From Rhizoclosmatium globosum (taxonomy: Eukaryota > Chytridiomycota > Chytridiomycetes > Chytridiales > Chytriomycetaceae), in NCBI GenBank assembly GCA_002104985.1, contig MCGO01000037.1, forward strand, positions 248,001 through 312,000: a stretch of DNA of 64,000 bases, in the 5' to 3' direction. This document shows, piece by piece, positions 1-11,150 of this stretch. The stretch's first letter is position 1; each line of letters starts with the position of its first letter. The notes beneath the pieces were generated by a model. The model saw nothing but the letters and a program-made list of their open reading frames with translations. It was not told where the DNA came from and did no database searches. Both the position numbers and the translations under genes were made by a program.

Positions 1-241
1 CAGCTGCTTTAAACAGCACGAATCCCTCCAAAGTGCATTCAGGTGTGTTCCTTTATCTGGATATTAGATCATGTCGATAGAGAGAACCTCGCCAGTGACA
101 CGGGAAGAACTCACCATCCAGCTTCCACAGCAATTGATTGGTTTGGACCGGCGGATTTGCCACGGCCGATTACACTAATGATCGCTTAGTCAATGCGTCA
201 GTTACTGCTCTGGCAGCCACTCACGCCATGATGGTGCTCAT
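1..241 (-). CDS. alpha-arrestin/SAM family gene, first exons only (runs off the window)
   Basis: This is the 5' part of a third copy of the arrestin family seen next door. Exons read leftward are 241-225, 174-115 and 50-1. They encode a start like M-S-T-I-M, then VIGRGKSAGPN, the segment VEAGWNTPEC and a short further stretch, which aligns residue for residue with the same exons of the two neighbouring genes. Exon 1 (17 nt) and exon 2 (60 nt) have exactly the same lengths and phases as in those genes. Introns are 175-224 and 51-114, both starting GTGAG. Alpha-arrestins are trafficking adaptors that link membrane proteins to NEDD4/Rsp5-type ubiquitin ligases. Only the first part of the arrestin N-domain is visible, so the rest of the gene, including any SAM domain, is inferred from the paralogs. 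Confidence 0.75.
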
Positions 242-349
242 TTGTGCAATTCAAATTTCTGATTTGCTGAACACGTGCTTTCACATCATTATGTAGTGTA
301 AAAATTATAAGTTTTTTATCATTTATTAGCCTTGCTATAATCTCTATCA

Positions 350-2584
350 TTAAATTTGTGACTTTTGGAGTTTTTCGATGGCAATCAAAATCTTACGACG
401 AATACCCAATTGTGTGACTTTCAATTCATCGCGTAGGTCTTCAGCTGTAAGAGTGAGCAACACAGATCCGTCAATCGCTTGATCCTTGAACGTGTTCACT
501 ACCTCTTCAGGTGCACCCTTTGTTGGACCCATTCAGAAACTTGATCAGCAGTCCATTCTGAGTTGGGTCATTGATGTAATCGAACTCCGTCGATGAGGAG
601 CATCTGATAGACGAGGTCCCATCAAGCATAGAAGCTGATTGTGATCCGATGCGATTTAATTCTGAGCGAAGCATTTCTGTTCTTGGTGGAGACTGGGACA
701 GTTCAAATCGTTGAATTTCCGCCAACAACTCTGTCAACTTGGCTTGCTCGTTATTTAAGCGCTGAATTTCAGTTTCAGTGTTGGGCGTTTCCTCATACGA
801 GGGCGGCAAAGATGTGACTCGATCGGTTTGTTGGGATCTTTGGCTTGTAACAGGGGATAAAGGAGGAGATCTTAGAATTGGGACCACTTGATACACAGGT
901 TGAGTAGGCAAGGGTGCAACTTGTTGATATTGACGCGATGATATGTTCATTCCGGGAGCAGGGGATGGGAGCGGAGTTGGCCGCAAGGATGGTGACGCCG
1001 ACGGGGATGGCGCAGGTTGCGTTGTACGCGAAGTCGTCGAAGATGTGGGAGACCAAAGATTAACTGGGTTGGATGGAACAACTGTTCGATTGACTGCCTG
1101 AGGGAGAACTACCACAGGCACCTTGTTGGAATTAGCTTCATCCTTACGCGGAAAGCACTCGCCGTACCTCCAAATGCACGTTGGGAATACCATCGTCGGT
1201 TGTAATTTGAAGTCGGAAAATAGTATTGATGCTTCGAAAGAAGGTTAACCACTTTGATGTAGAAAAAGCTCGAGGGTACTTACGCTATCAACTGAGATCC
1301 AAATGATGGCAAAGCGACTGAAAGTTATGTTTGTTAGTACGCCTTTTTGATCTGTATCAAACAACCTTCCGGATCAATATAAAGCTCGTATCGACGGACA
1401 ACAGGCTCAACTCCGCCAACTCCACCCACTTTAAGCGAAGGGAAAGTGTCAAGGACTTCGCCGACAGGACGCGGGAAACGAGCGAAAGTGGCTTCCTTGT
1501 TTGTTGAGGAATGATTGAACCCAACTGTTGTTTTTGCAGTCGAGAACCCAGCAGCAATATTCAAGGATGTTGACACACTTTGAAGTCTGGCGTTCTCTGG
1601 TGTGCTGCCGATAGTAAGGTTAACAACAAGCGTTTCTCCAACCACAAGCACAGTTTTTGGAATTTGAAGAGAGTACGAGCACATCCCCGAAGTAGCAGGA
1701 ACAAATGTATCCATGGGATTAGGCGCTTCGAGAAGCTGTTTCATTTCAGTGACAACTGAAAGATATCACAACTTTTCTCACCTTTAGCTTCGCTGATTCA
1801 GGCATAATCACTGTCATCGGAACCTCAAGCTCTACTGTAGTTTTTGAGAAATTTCTGCCTTCATAGAAACTTGCAATAGCTTTGAGAGTATAAATGACAG
1901 ATCCAGCGGGATGGTCAAACGACGGCGGCATATCATTGCGAGGCAATTTAAACTTGAAATTGAAGGCAATAGGAGATCCGCTCTTGGAAATGAATTTTGT
2001 CAAAATAGAGGAGTTATTTGGTGCACAAATTAGACTCACAGGATCAGGGAAAACAGAGTCTCTACTCTCATAAACAAGATCGTAGCTTTGCTGGAAAATA
2101 CGGCTGTGTTTGAGAACTTTATAATCGTTCGATTCCACTTTGGTTGCCAATTTGGTTGAATCAGTCGCCATTGCATTTGAAAGTTCCCTGTAACCCAGAA
2201 ACGGTTTAACAGATTTCAATGCATCGAGCCTCTCATATACCATCTGGTTTCACATAATCCTTCATCTCCGTCTAATGAATAGAATTAGATGCATATTGGC
2301 GGGCTAAAGCTTGACCGAAGAACTAAGAACACACCTGAATGCGAAGGGACTTGAGCTTATTCTCAACCTTGAGTAATGCAGTGCCTTCCAAGTAACAATC
2401 TGGAGTGTTCCTTAATGGTGAATAATGAGCTCCATGCTTAGATGGGGTGGGATGACAGTCAAACCATCCAGCTTCGACGATAATGGATCCATTAGGCCCA
2501 GCTGACTTGCCTCTTCCAATAACACTGTTTAATGGTATTAGCCATCATCTCATTGTCTAGGTCAGACCTTGTGAGACGGCTCAT
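350..2584 (-). CDS. alpha-arrestin with PPxY motif and C-terminal SAM domain (frame broken three times)
   Basis: Ten exons read leftward: 2584-2568, 2524-2465, 2410-2335, 2271-2241, 2187-2040, 1982-1782, 1735-1366, 1317-1284, 1231-1168, 1121-350. The product starts MSRLTSVIGRGKSAGPN, has an arrestin N-domain (DMPPSFDHPAGS, then FYEGRNFSKTTVELEVP) and C-domain. A proline-rich linker follows with a PPSY (PPxY) ligase-binding motif, then a coiled-coil-like stretch and a C-terminal SAM domain ending LGIRRKILIAIEKL. Exons 1-3 and 5-8 have the same lengths as the next copy. Compared with that copy it lacks one base in exon 4 (a CCC run) and two in exon 10 just before and inside the SAM domain (a C run and an A run). 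All three sit in homopolymers, so assembly error is as likely as pseudogene status. The role as a ubiquitin-ligase adaptor follows from the family. Confidence 0.75.
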
Positions 2585-2701
2585 AGTTGTTTGATAAAAA
2601 ATCTCTGTCAATAACGTGCACGCGCCACGCACTTGTTCCCTATCGCACTTGCTTTATTCATATTCGACGTAACAAAATATCTAGTTATTCAATTAACAAT
2701 A

Positions 2702-5700
2702 TTACCCTCGGAGTTTTTCAATGGCCATCAAAATCTTTCGGCGAAGTCCAAGTGCTGTCACCTTGAGTTCGTTTCGCAAATCATCTGCCGTAAGAGTAAC
2801 CAAAATAGATCCATCGATTTCCTGTGCTTTGAAAGACTGTACAACTTCTTCAGAGGCACCCTTTTGTTTCACCCACTCTGCAACCATCTCAACAGACCAA
2901 TCTGCAGTCGGTTCTTGTGAAAAAACAGAGTCAGAATCTTCAGCGATAGATCGAGCGCGTGAATGAATTGTGGCGGCATCGTATTGCGGAATTGCACGGG
3001 CTTGTGGAATCTCCAGTTTCTGAACTTCAGCAAGGAGAATTGACAATTTAGCCTGCTCCTCCTTCAATTTTTGTAGCTCCAAGAGCTGGTCTTCCAAGGT
3101 TGGAGTTTGTTGAGTGGACAGCTTTGGGGTCATGACGGGTGAAAGTGGAGGAGACCTTGGCGCTGGTGCTTGGTAAACAGGTTGGGGATTCGGCGTAACT
3201 TGAATAGGTGCAGTAGGAAGAGGTGATGCGTATTGAGGTGGAGTAGGCAATGGCGACCGAGTAACTGAAGGCGGAACAAGTGGATTTGGTTGTGTTGGTT
3301 GAATCGGTAATCCCTTGGAAGTTGGATCCACGACAGGAACTGGGGCAGCAATTCTCGCAATAGCTTGAGGAAGAACAATGATAGGCACCTGACGCAATAA
3401 TGAGCAATGAAAAAGCCAACCCATTATAACGTTACCTCCAAGTGCACATTAGGTGTATCAGAGTCATCAGTTGTAATTTGCAAACGAAAGATTGTGTTGA
3501 CCCTGGAAAAAATGTCAATATACTGTACGAATCGATGTTAATGGCAAATATAACTCACGCAATAAGTTGGGACCCAAAAGAAGCCAAGGCGACTTGTAGT
3601 AAACACATCAGTCTTGGTCATCTAAACAAGTTCCCGCTTACCTTCAGGATCAACAAAAAGCTCAAATTGGCGAACAATGGGAGTAACTCCGCCGTTTCCG
3701 CCAATTTTTACAAACTGGAAAGTTTCAGCGATTTCCGCAACAGGCCGAGGAAAACGTGCAAACGTTGCCTCCTTGTTTGTCGATGAATGGTTGAAACCTA
3801 CTGTCGTTTTTGCAGAAGAAAAACCTGCAGCAATATTTAATGACGCGGACAGGCTTCTCAGGCGAGCGTTCTGAGGAGTACTGCTGACAGTGAGGTTAAC
3901 TCGTACAGTATCTCCGACTGTGACAACTGTTGTTGGAATCTGCAAAGAATATGCACAAACGCTGGCAGTTGCAGGAACAAACTGGTCGATTGGCGTTGGA
4001 GAGTTGAGAATCTGTTGTTCGTTCAAGTTCAGAGTTACGACATACACTACTATGACTTCAAGCAATACAACCTTCAACTTAGCAGGTTCTGGCATAACAA
4101 CGGTCATTGGAACTTCAAATTCCACAGTACTCTTTGTGAAATTCTTCCCTTCATAGAAACTCGCGATGGCTTTTAAAGTGTACCACACCGAGCCGGAAGG
4201 GTGATCAAACGACGGAGGCATATCGTTTTTAGGAAGTTTAAATTTGAATGGGAATGAAATCGCAGCTCCAGTCTGTGAAATGGTTGTGTGAGTAAAACAC
4301 GTGCTGGAGGAAATTTCGGCTCAATCACCATACCGGACCTAAATAGGTCGACCAATCAGATTGTTCCACAATTACGTTCTTAGGTCCACCAATGACATCA
4401 CTCCGCTAAAAATTGAGATGAAACAACAACAGACTCCCAAGACAACCAAATCGAAACACGGCGGAGCTCGGGAAGGGGCTGGTCGCAAGAAGGCTCCACT
4501 GCCTGCAGGTCAATTGAAATTGGATCTTGTAACATTCGGCATTAAACGAAAAGAGCCAATGAAGTCACCCACTTTGCCCGAGTCACATGCTACAAACAGT
4601 CACAATGAAACGAATGCAGATGTCGGAGACAAGGATGTGGATGCAAATGTCCTGGTTAGTGTTTTGCGTTTTACCACTGCAATCAAAGCTCTAACAAACA
4701 ACAGTTTAATCAGCCTTATTCGCCACTTGTTATTCGAACCGTTAAGAACGAATCATTTACTGGCAAAGTCTCTCAGTTCATTGACGGCGATGGAAATTGT
4801 CTCTTTCGTTGCTTGTCATGGTTCGTGCACAAGGGAGATCAATCCCACCACCGTGATATCCGTCGCAAGATTGTTGGTCATTTTCGAAAGCGCTCAAACG
4901 TTTTTGAGAGACTTGCTGCTATTGATAACATGTCATTAGATGACCTATGTGCGAAATATGAAACTAATGGAGAGTTTGGGGACGAGTACTGCCTAGCCTC
5001 CTTCTGTGACCTTTATCAAATGGAAGTGACGGTATTCTCGAACATAAATACTCAGTATCATGTGACTGTATTCACGCCACAAGCTCGACCAGCTTCTTAC
5101 ATGAAAATCTCACTGCATCTAAGTGTGTCGAGCGACCACTATGAGGTTGTTTTAGACTCAACGCAAGAGTTTGAGACAGCGCCGACTGGTCCAAATGTTT
5201 CGAGCTATGTTCCAGCAAGCGATGAAGGAGATGGCGAAGATGACGACGATGGTGACTCCGACGACGATGAAGATCATGCTTCAAATAATAGTTCAACAAC
5301 TCGAAAACGATTTATTCATCGTACTGATCCAAATGGTGCCTATCTTACTCAGGTTTGCGCCGCTGTTCGGAGAGGAGATCATGATGCACAACTGAAACTT
5401 GGAAACGTCCTGATTCTTCCACCAGACCCAGTTTCTAGCTTGCGAAAATCTGTTCTTCGGGGAGGAGACTATAGCCCAGAGTTCTTCTTGTACTCAAATC
5501 TGGTTGTTTGCAACCCATATTTGACATGTGACGAATCCAATGTTGTATGCCCAAATTGTAATAGCAATAATACGCGACAATCTGGATATTCTGAGGAGCC
5601 GCGCCGAATTTATGGAATCAACGGACTTATTTACTATTTGTTGGCTGCACGGTAAGCCTTCCTAAATTCTTACACACTAATCTAAACCTGTTGCAGAGGA

Positions 5701-8700
5701 ACGTGTCAAGATTGTAAACATAAATTCAGAACTACCAACGCAGTCACAATCTCGAAATTACTTCTACATTATCAGCCAAAGTTCAATCAAACTCTTACCA
5801 AGCGCGCTGGTGTTGACGATGAACTGGTTTTTCTGTTACGGAATGGGCTCTATCAAGGACTGGGACCGGCAGGTGTCCACTCTCTTCAACGACAGAAAGC
5901 AACTTACCGCCACTCGCTCTCTGAACTGCAATACTACTCTGTTGTAGAATCCTTGATGGTGCAGTCACGAACTCAGCCGTCTGTTTCAATGAGAAAAGTT
6001 ATAGATCCAAATGATATTCCGCCGTTTCCATCATTCACAAGCCCGGATTATGACGGCGGATACCCCTCAATCAACTATTTAAAGAAGATCCTCGTCAAAG
6101 ATAATTTAAAGCGTCGAGACTGGCTTGATTTTGAGGTTCAACGTAGAAGTGGGACAGTTCTTAGTATTGATCATTACTACAAGGTAGTGTCTTCAATTTT
6201 TGGAAATAGGGGCTGATTGTTTGATTTGGTTAGATTTGTAAACATCTGGCTCCAATCAACGGCCACAGACTCTTCAAAGCATTATTCACAGCTAAGAATG
6301 AATATCGCGAGATTCGGTTGCAAGCACTAACACAGTCTTCTGGGCACCTTGATTTGATTCCATTGTTTCGGAGCCATGAGAGAACTCGAGAGTACTTTGG
6401 ATACAGTCCTATTACCCTAGTCTACACTGACAAATGCTGCTCTGATCGCTCATTTCTACAGTCAGTTCTGGAACAATCGCTTCCTGTTGGAACGGCGGCA
6501 AAACCGCTGCTTCCCTTGCCTGATAATCCATTATGTGTGCGACTTCTTTCCACTGAACGTCCAACGGAAATTACAACTGCTTTAGCCCGAATTATTCAGC
6601 ACATTCGAAGTCTTCCAAACAGTTCTCGAATGCCTCTCGGATTGGACACTGAATGGAAGGTTGGTCCCCGTGGAAAAGAAGGGAAAATCCAGCTTCTGCA
6701 GCTGGCTATAAAAGAAAAGCTGTTGAATGACGAATCAGAGACAGAATTGATCCTTTTGGTGGTGTTAAAAGACCGCTTTGATTGGCCACCATACCTTAAA
6801 GAAGTCGTCGAATCGCCGAAAACCTTAAAAATTGGAAGTCGGATTGTAGCTGCAGACTTTAAGTATTTGAATGAAGATTGGGGTATTCAGCCGCGCTCTC
6901 TGGATTCTGCTGATATTTGCGATACGGGCCATCTGTGCAAGAGAAAGGGTTTCGTTGAAAAAGCAAATGCGTCTCTGTCAAAGTGTTGTGCAGCTGTTTT
7001 GGGATATTGTTTGGATAAGAGTGATTCAGTTCGCTGTTCAGACTGGTCAAAGCCACGTTATTCTCAGCAACAAAAAGACTACGCAGCAAGGGATGCTTGG
7101 GCCGGACTGTTGATATATTTACAGTTGCAAAACGCTGTTGACACTTCATTTTCTCGCCTTGTTCTGCCGACAACAGTGCCCGAACCCCAAGTTCTGGAAA
7201 ACGATTCAGCTGGGACAAGTGCGGATAGTCTTTTTCGCCAACTGCTGGAGGTAGAAAATGGTGTGACAGTTAAATTGGACTCTGTTCATGGAATGATGCG
7301 AATTGAGTTGCCCAAAAAGCATCCGATGGCTGGAGTGTTTGCAAAAAAACTTCGTGATGCAATATTCATTTTAAATCCAGAAGATGTGAAACGGGTAGAC
7401 GAGTATCTCAGAACAAAGGGGACAACATTTGAAGAAGAGCTGTTGAGAAATCCAGATTGGTGTCTTAAGCGAGTTCGGCGAAGTATTCCCTCGTCAGACA
7501 TTTTGTATGACCGGGTGAACGAGTTACTTATAGAATTTAGTCTGGATTCTTACAAGGATGAAAAAGGAGTTCCACTTTTGAGTGCAAAAGCAAAGAAGGA
7601 TATGAAAACGTTGCTCAACGACCATATAAGGAAAGGATGTTTGAGCGATCCAGCAGATTTTCCTCTCTACACAAAAATAGGAGATGATAAAGATGGTCTC
7701 CCACTTTATGCAACATTTCGCGGTACTAGGTATGTGTTTGTGTAGAAACAGCGTTGACTTAACACTTACTAGTGATGTTGAATCCTTCCATCAATTACTG
7801 GAACAAATCTTTTCTTCAATGAATTGCAGTCCAGAGTTTATGGATGCAGTTCTTTCTCAGATACGACATGTTTTCAATATTCGAGCCAGTGAACGGAATC
7901 GACCAGGTTTTCCAAAAATTGGACACTATGAGCATTATATGATTGATGCTATTAATGAGATAACGTTTCGAATATACGGTATTTGACCTTCAGCTTAAGT
8001 TATGTATCATTAATTCTTATGCAGGAAAACCCATTCACAAGTGGTGGACAGTTACGTCGCTCTTTCGCCCGACTTCTGAAACCTTTGGCATTATCCCGCA
8101 TCTGCCTGAAGAAGAATGGGAGCCTGTGACAGAAAAGGACGTTGAAAGCTATCCTCGGACTTACCGATTCCTTGCTCTTCGGACGAAGTGTCTTATTCCC
8201 TACCTTCCAGTTCATACGCCAGCAGAATGGCGGTTGTTTACACAAAATTTGTCTTTCTACGTTGGAAAAACTGCGGGAGGCTCAAGCTCAAAGTCGGGAC
8301 TTGAGAATATGGCTCTGGACTGGAATTCAGGCAAATTACCTGTTTGTCCAAAAGCACCCACAATTTCTAAAGAATTTATCATTACAAGGAAATTGGAAGC
8401 ACATTTGGAGGATGCTCATAAGGTCGGTGATTCTTGGTTCTAAATCTTGCTCAACACTCCATTTACAGGTGTTGCTCAAGCGGCTCCAACGTAAAGACCT
8501 TATGAATAAGAACAAAACTGGAATGAGTTCTCTTGACGATTCACTCGCACAGTTTTCGGAATTGGACTTCCCGTATCTAGCTGAATTTGACGGAGCTGAG
8601 ATTGGTCCATTCCGAGTTATATTCGACGAGAATCTCGTAGATTCAGACAGTGACATGGAGAGTTATGTTACTGCGGAGGAGCCCGTTGGCGAGTTTGAAT

Positions 8701-9929
8701 TTGACACTTTGCCGCAAGTTCTCCAGAATGCAGTCAATATTTCATTTCAGCCGCAACCAGCTGCCACAGTGTTTTTACCTTCCTCAAATAGTACCTTGGC
8801 TGTACCTTTCGGAACATTGCCCATTACCACTCCTCAACCTGCCACAATTCTTCCGAAAAAGCCTCGAAAACCACGTACTTGTCAACGATGTGAGCGGCAA
8901 AAATGCGCTGGAGTTTGGAAACAGTCAAAATGCGATTTTGTGAAACCAATTTCCACAAAAACTCCAACGATTCGGAGTATAACTCAGCGAACATCAATTC
9001 CCGCGTTGTCAATAGATTCAGCTGCTCTCGATGCGAAAATTGAATTGTTTAACGATTCAATGCACGGGCTATATGGAAATGGTGATGGAATTGTTTGGGA
9101 TCCAGCACGTTCGGAACAAGATTTGCATTATGCACGAACCCTTTTTTCTGCTTCAAACAATATCATTATTCAGCTTTGGATTGAAAAATTTATGGCTGCG
9201 CGTAACAATGAAGAATAAAGTATTTGAAAATCTCTTGTCTGATGGTATGCAGCTTCCTCCTTTTCCTCTCTTCTCTTCTCTTCCCTCTCTTTTCTTCCCT
9301 TTCTTTCCCTTTCTTCCTCTTTTCTTTTTCCTTTCTCCTTTTCCCTTTTTCAAGTTGGCCCGGACCGGTATGGTAATAGAGCCGAAATTTCGAGGTCTTA
9401 CAGGATCTGGGAAGACTGGCTCCTTACTCTCAAGTACTAGATCATAACTTTGTTGGAAGATACGAGTGTTCTTTAGGATTTTATAGTCATCGCTTTCATA
9501 TTCGGTGGCCAATTTAGTGGAATCTGTAGCCAAAGCGTTGGCGATTTCCCTGTGAAAGCGTAAGCGCCATGAACAATAAATTCAAACAAGCGTACCATCT
9601 GGTCTCGCAAGTTCCCGTCATCTCAGTCTATGGTATGTTAGAAATCAGCACACTCCAATACAAAACCCCACCTGAATTCTGAGCGACTTAAGCCTATTCT
9701 CCACTTTCATCAAGGCTACACCTTCTAAATAGCAGTCGGGAGTGTTCCTGTTCTATGCGATCAGAATAACGAGGAACAACGAGGAAGGCATTCAGCACGC
9801 ACCATCCAGCTTCAACTATGATGGATCCGTTTGGACCAGCCGACTTGCCCCTTCCGGCAACACTAATCTCAGGAGTTAGAGCATTATACGGCGGTAAACA
9901 GACGAAACATACGCAATAAGGGAGCTCAT
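2702..9929 (-). CDS. alpha-arrestin with PPxY motif and SAM domain; transposon sits in intron 5
   Basis: Ten exons join into one open frame of about 563 residues: 9929-9913, 9862-9803, 9747-9672, 9627-9596, 9549-9402, 4272-4072, 4011-3642, 3592-3559, 3502-3436, 3388-2702. The product has an arrestin N-domain (VFPDP, then FKFKLPKNDMPPSFDHPSGS), an arrestin C-domain, a long Pro-rich linker containing PPQY (PPxY), a short heptad-like stretch (LQKLKEEQAKL) and a C-terminal SAM domain (DWSVEMVAEWVKQKG to AIEKLRG). PPxY motifs in alpha-arrestins bind WW domains of NEDD4/Rsp5 ligases, and SAM domains mediate oligomerisation. Intron 5 runs from 9401 to 4273 and contains a whole 5.07-kb DNA transposon. 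Without it, the intron would be 55 nt, close to the 57 nt of the paralog. Both splice sites survive, so the gene could still be expressed if the 5.1-kb intron is removed. Confidence 0.8.
4310..4317. repeat. left target-site duplication GAAATTTC
   Basis: Eight-base palindrome directly flanking the left inverted repeat, with an identical copy at 9384-9391. Removing the element plus one copy restores a 55-nt host intron, which matches the 57-nt paralogous intron. A 3-bp duplication with longer inverted repeats is the alternative reading, but it would leave a 44-nt intron. Confidence 0.7.
4318..9383 (+). mobile_element. DNA transposon, 5066 bp, with terminal inverted repeats
   Basis: The element is bounded by 23-bp imperfect terminal inverted repeats. 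The left end begins GGCTCAATCACCATACCGG at 4318. The right end, read on the minus strand from 9383, begins GGCTCTATTACCATACCGG, and 20 of 23 positions match. Immediately outside both ends is the 8-bp palindrome GAAATTTC (4310-4317 and 9384-9391), best read as a target-site duplication. The interior holds one spliced plus-strand gene and a pyrimidine-rich tract near the right end (about 9252-9352). The ends do not let me name a superfamily. An 8-bp duplication occurs in hAT, P and Zisupton/KDZ elements. The intact frame and good repeats suggest a recent insertion. It lies antisense inside an arrestin intron. Confidence 0.88.
4418..9218 (+). CDS. transposon polyprotein: OTU protease + DDE transposase + DEDDy 3'-5' exonuclease
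   Basis: Seven exons (4418-4654, 4705-5651, 5697-6183, 6234-7729, 7773-7978, 8025-8422, 8469-9218) splice into one unbroken frame of 1506 residues. The N-terminus is basic (KHGGAREGAGRKK). An OTU cysteine-protease domain follows, with DGDGNCLFRCLS (Cys about 111) and DHYEVV (His about 223). Next come an acidic linker and a region with paired cysteines (CPNCNSNN, CQDC). A DDE/RNase-H-like transposase core is suggested by SIDHYYK (about 552), VYTDKCCSD (about 622) and RGTSDVESFHQLL (Glu about 1060). Between the second Asp and the Glu lies a WRN-type DEDDy exonuclease: LGLDTEWK, then AADFKYL, then DYAARDAWAG (about 695-840). A Cys cluster CQRCERQKC lies near 1395. Domain order is read from the sequence. 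Catalytic assignments rest on family motifs. The transposase superfamily is unresolved. Confidence 0.85.
9384..9391. repeat. right target-site duplication GAAATTTC
   Basis: Second copy of the 8-bp palindrome found at 4310-4317, directly outside the right inverted repeat (9361-9383). Confidence 0.7.
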
Positions 9930-10067
9930 TTGTCGAAGTAATTCAGGTTCAAAAACAATTTTTTGGTCAACAGTGCACGCGCCAGTTTGACATCTTTTCC
10001 TGAATGTGATTCTAATAAGATTTGTTCAAGGATTTATAGGTCTATATCAAAGAAATAATTACGAAAA
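9930..10067. promoter_or_regulatory. 138-bp divergent intergenic region
   Basis: This short AT-rich stretch lies between the minus-strand arrestin start (9929) and the plus-strand hydrolase start (10068). It must hold the upstream sequences of both genes. No individual site is recognised. Confidence 0.4.
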
Positions 10068-11029
10068 ATGGATCCACTTTGGCAATCTCAACCAGCAACA
10101 ACTGCTACTTTCACAATTTCTGCACATCCATCTGCAACACTCTTTTACGAGCTTCGTGGTCGTTCAGATAGTCCACGTAAAGTCGTTCTGTTGATGGGAG
10201 CATTTGCCACTCTTCGCCACTTTCCAACTCGCAGACACACTCACGGCAAACAATGATTGCCAAGTACTCACGTACGACCACCGAGGAATCGGGAAATCAG
10301 TTCCCTCTTTGATTACGAATCAGACGAGTAATTTACTTGCGGCTGATGCTTTGGCTCTCTTGTTGCATATCTGGGGTACTGGTCACAAGTTCCACGTGTT
10401 GGGAGCCTCGATGGGTGGAATGATTGCCCAAAAGCTGGCGATACTTCTTTTGCGGCAACAGAATCCTCAACTTGCGTCCATGTATCTGAATGTAACGGCG
10501 AGGAGTATGAGCTGGTTCACGCGATACATTCCTGCATCATTCTACTCATTTGTTCTTCCTCTCGCACTTCCGCTCTCAAACCGCGGGGATATGATTGCCT
10601 CTCTTTTGCCGAAAATATTTCCCAAAGTGGATCAACTTCATTCGAACGGTTCAACAATGCGAGAATTGTGGTTAAAACGCTGGGTCGAAGAATACGACGA
10701 ATGGTGGTCTTTTGGAGACTTGGCGGCAACTGCGAACCAGAGTACGGTCGCAGGCTCGCATTATTTATCTGATGCTGAGGTGAGTTAAATTCTTCCCTCT
10801 TGAAACTAAACTTGCCATCATTTAGGCTAATATGATCGTCGAGAGTGGAGTCAATATCAAGTGCAACATTGCAACTCAAGACGATATTATGCCGTCGGCT
10901 GATCAATTTATTCTGGCTGATTTATTGAAAGCAGAAAAACGAGTCAGCAATAGCGGCCACTTGGCAAGCATTGCCGATTTTTCTGACTTTTGTGAATCTG
11001 TTGGGGTATTTATCAAATCGAATCAATAA
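10068..11029 (+). CDS. alpha/beta-hydrolase fold protein
   Basis: Two exons, 10068-10779 and 10826-11029, are joined by a 46-nt intron (GTGAGT to TTTAG). The product shows the usual hydrolase layout: a first strand with VVLLMGAFAT (oxyanion region), a strand VLTYDHRGIGKS, the nucleophile elbow LGASMGGMIAQ (GxSxG) and a C-terminal part with SGHLA (likely catalytic His). The substrate cannot be predicted. It could be an esterase, lipase or epoxide-hydrolase relative. The frame changes near 10225-10235 between MGAFATLRHF and FQLADTLTANN. One surplus T in the CTTTCC stretch would explain it, so a sequence error is suspected. The gene is divergent from the arrestin and converges with the coiled-coil gene downstream. 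Confidence 0.75.
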
Positions 11030-11150
11030 AAGCATAGTTCTATTGAGCCGTCACTTCTTCTGTATGTTCGAATTGCCTCCCAACATTCAATGAGAAAACA
11101 ACAATGAACCTATCTAAACATGCAATATAATATATTTACAAACATTCAAG

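Noticed and set aside
2040..2187. Arrestin segment SLICAPNNSSILTKFISK as coding
   Set aside because: The stretch just downstream of VFPDP (1983-2039) is open but starts GTGAGT, ends AAG, and is absent from the arrestin fold. The paralog has an intron at the same place, so it is an in-frame intron.
4173..4355. Separate minus-strand ORF at the left transposon end
   Set aside because: It is an out-of-frame reading of arrestin exon 6 continuing through the intron into the inverted repeat.
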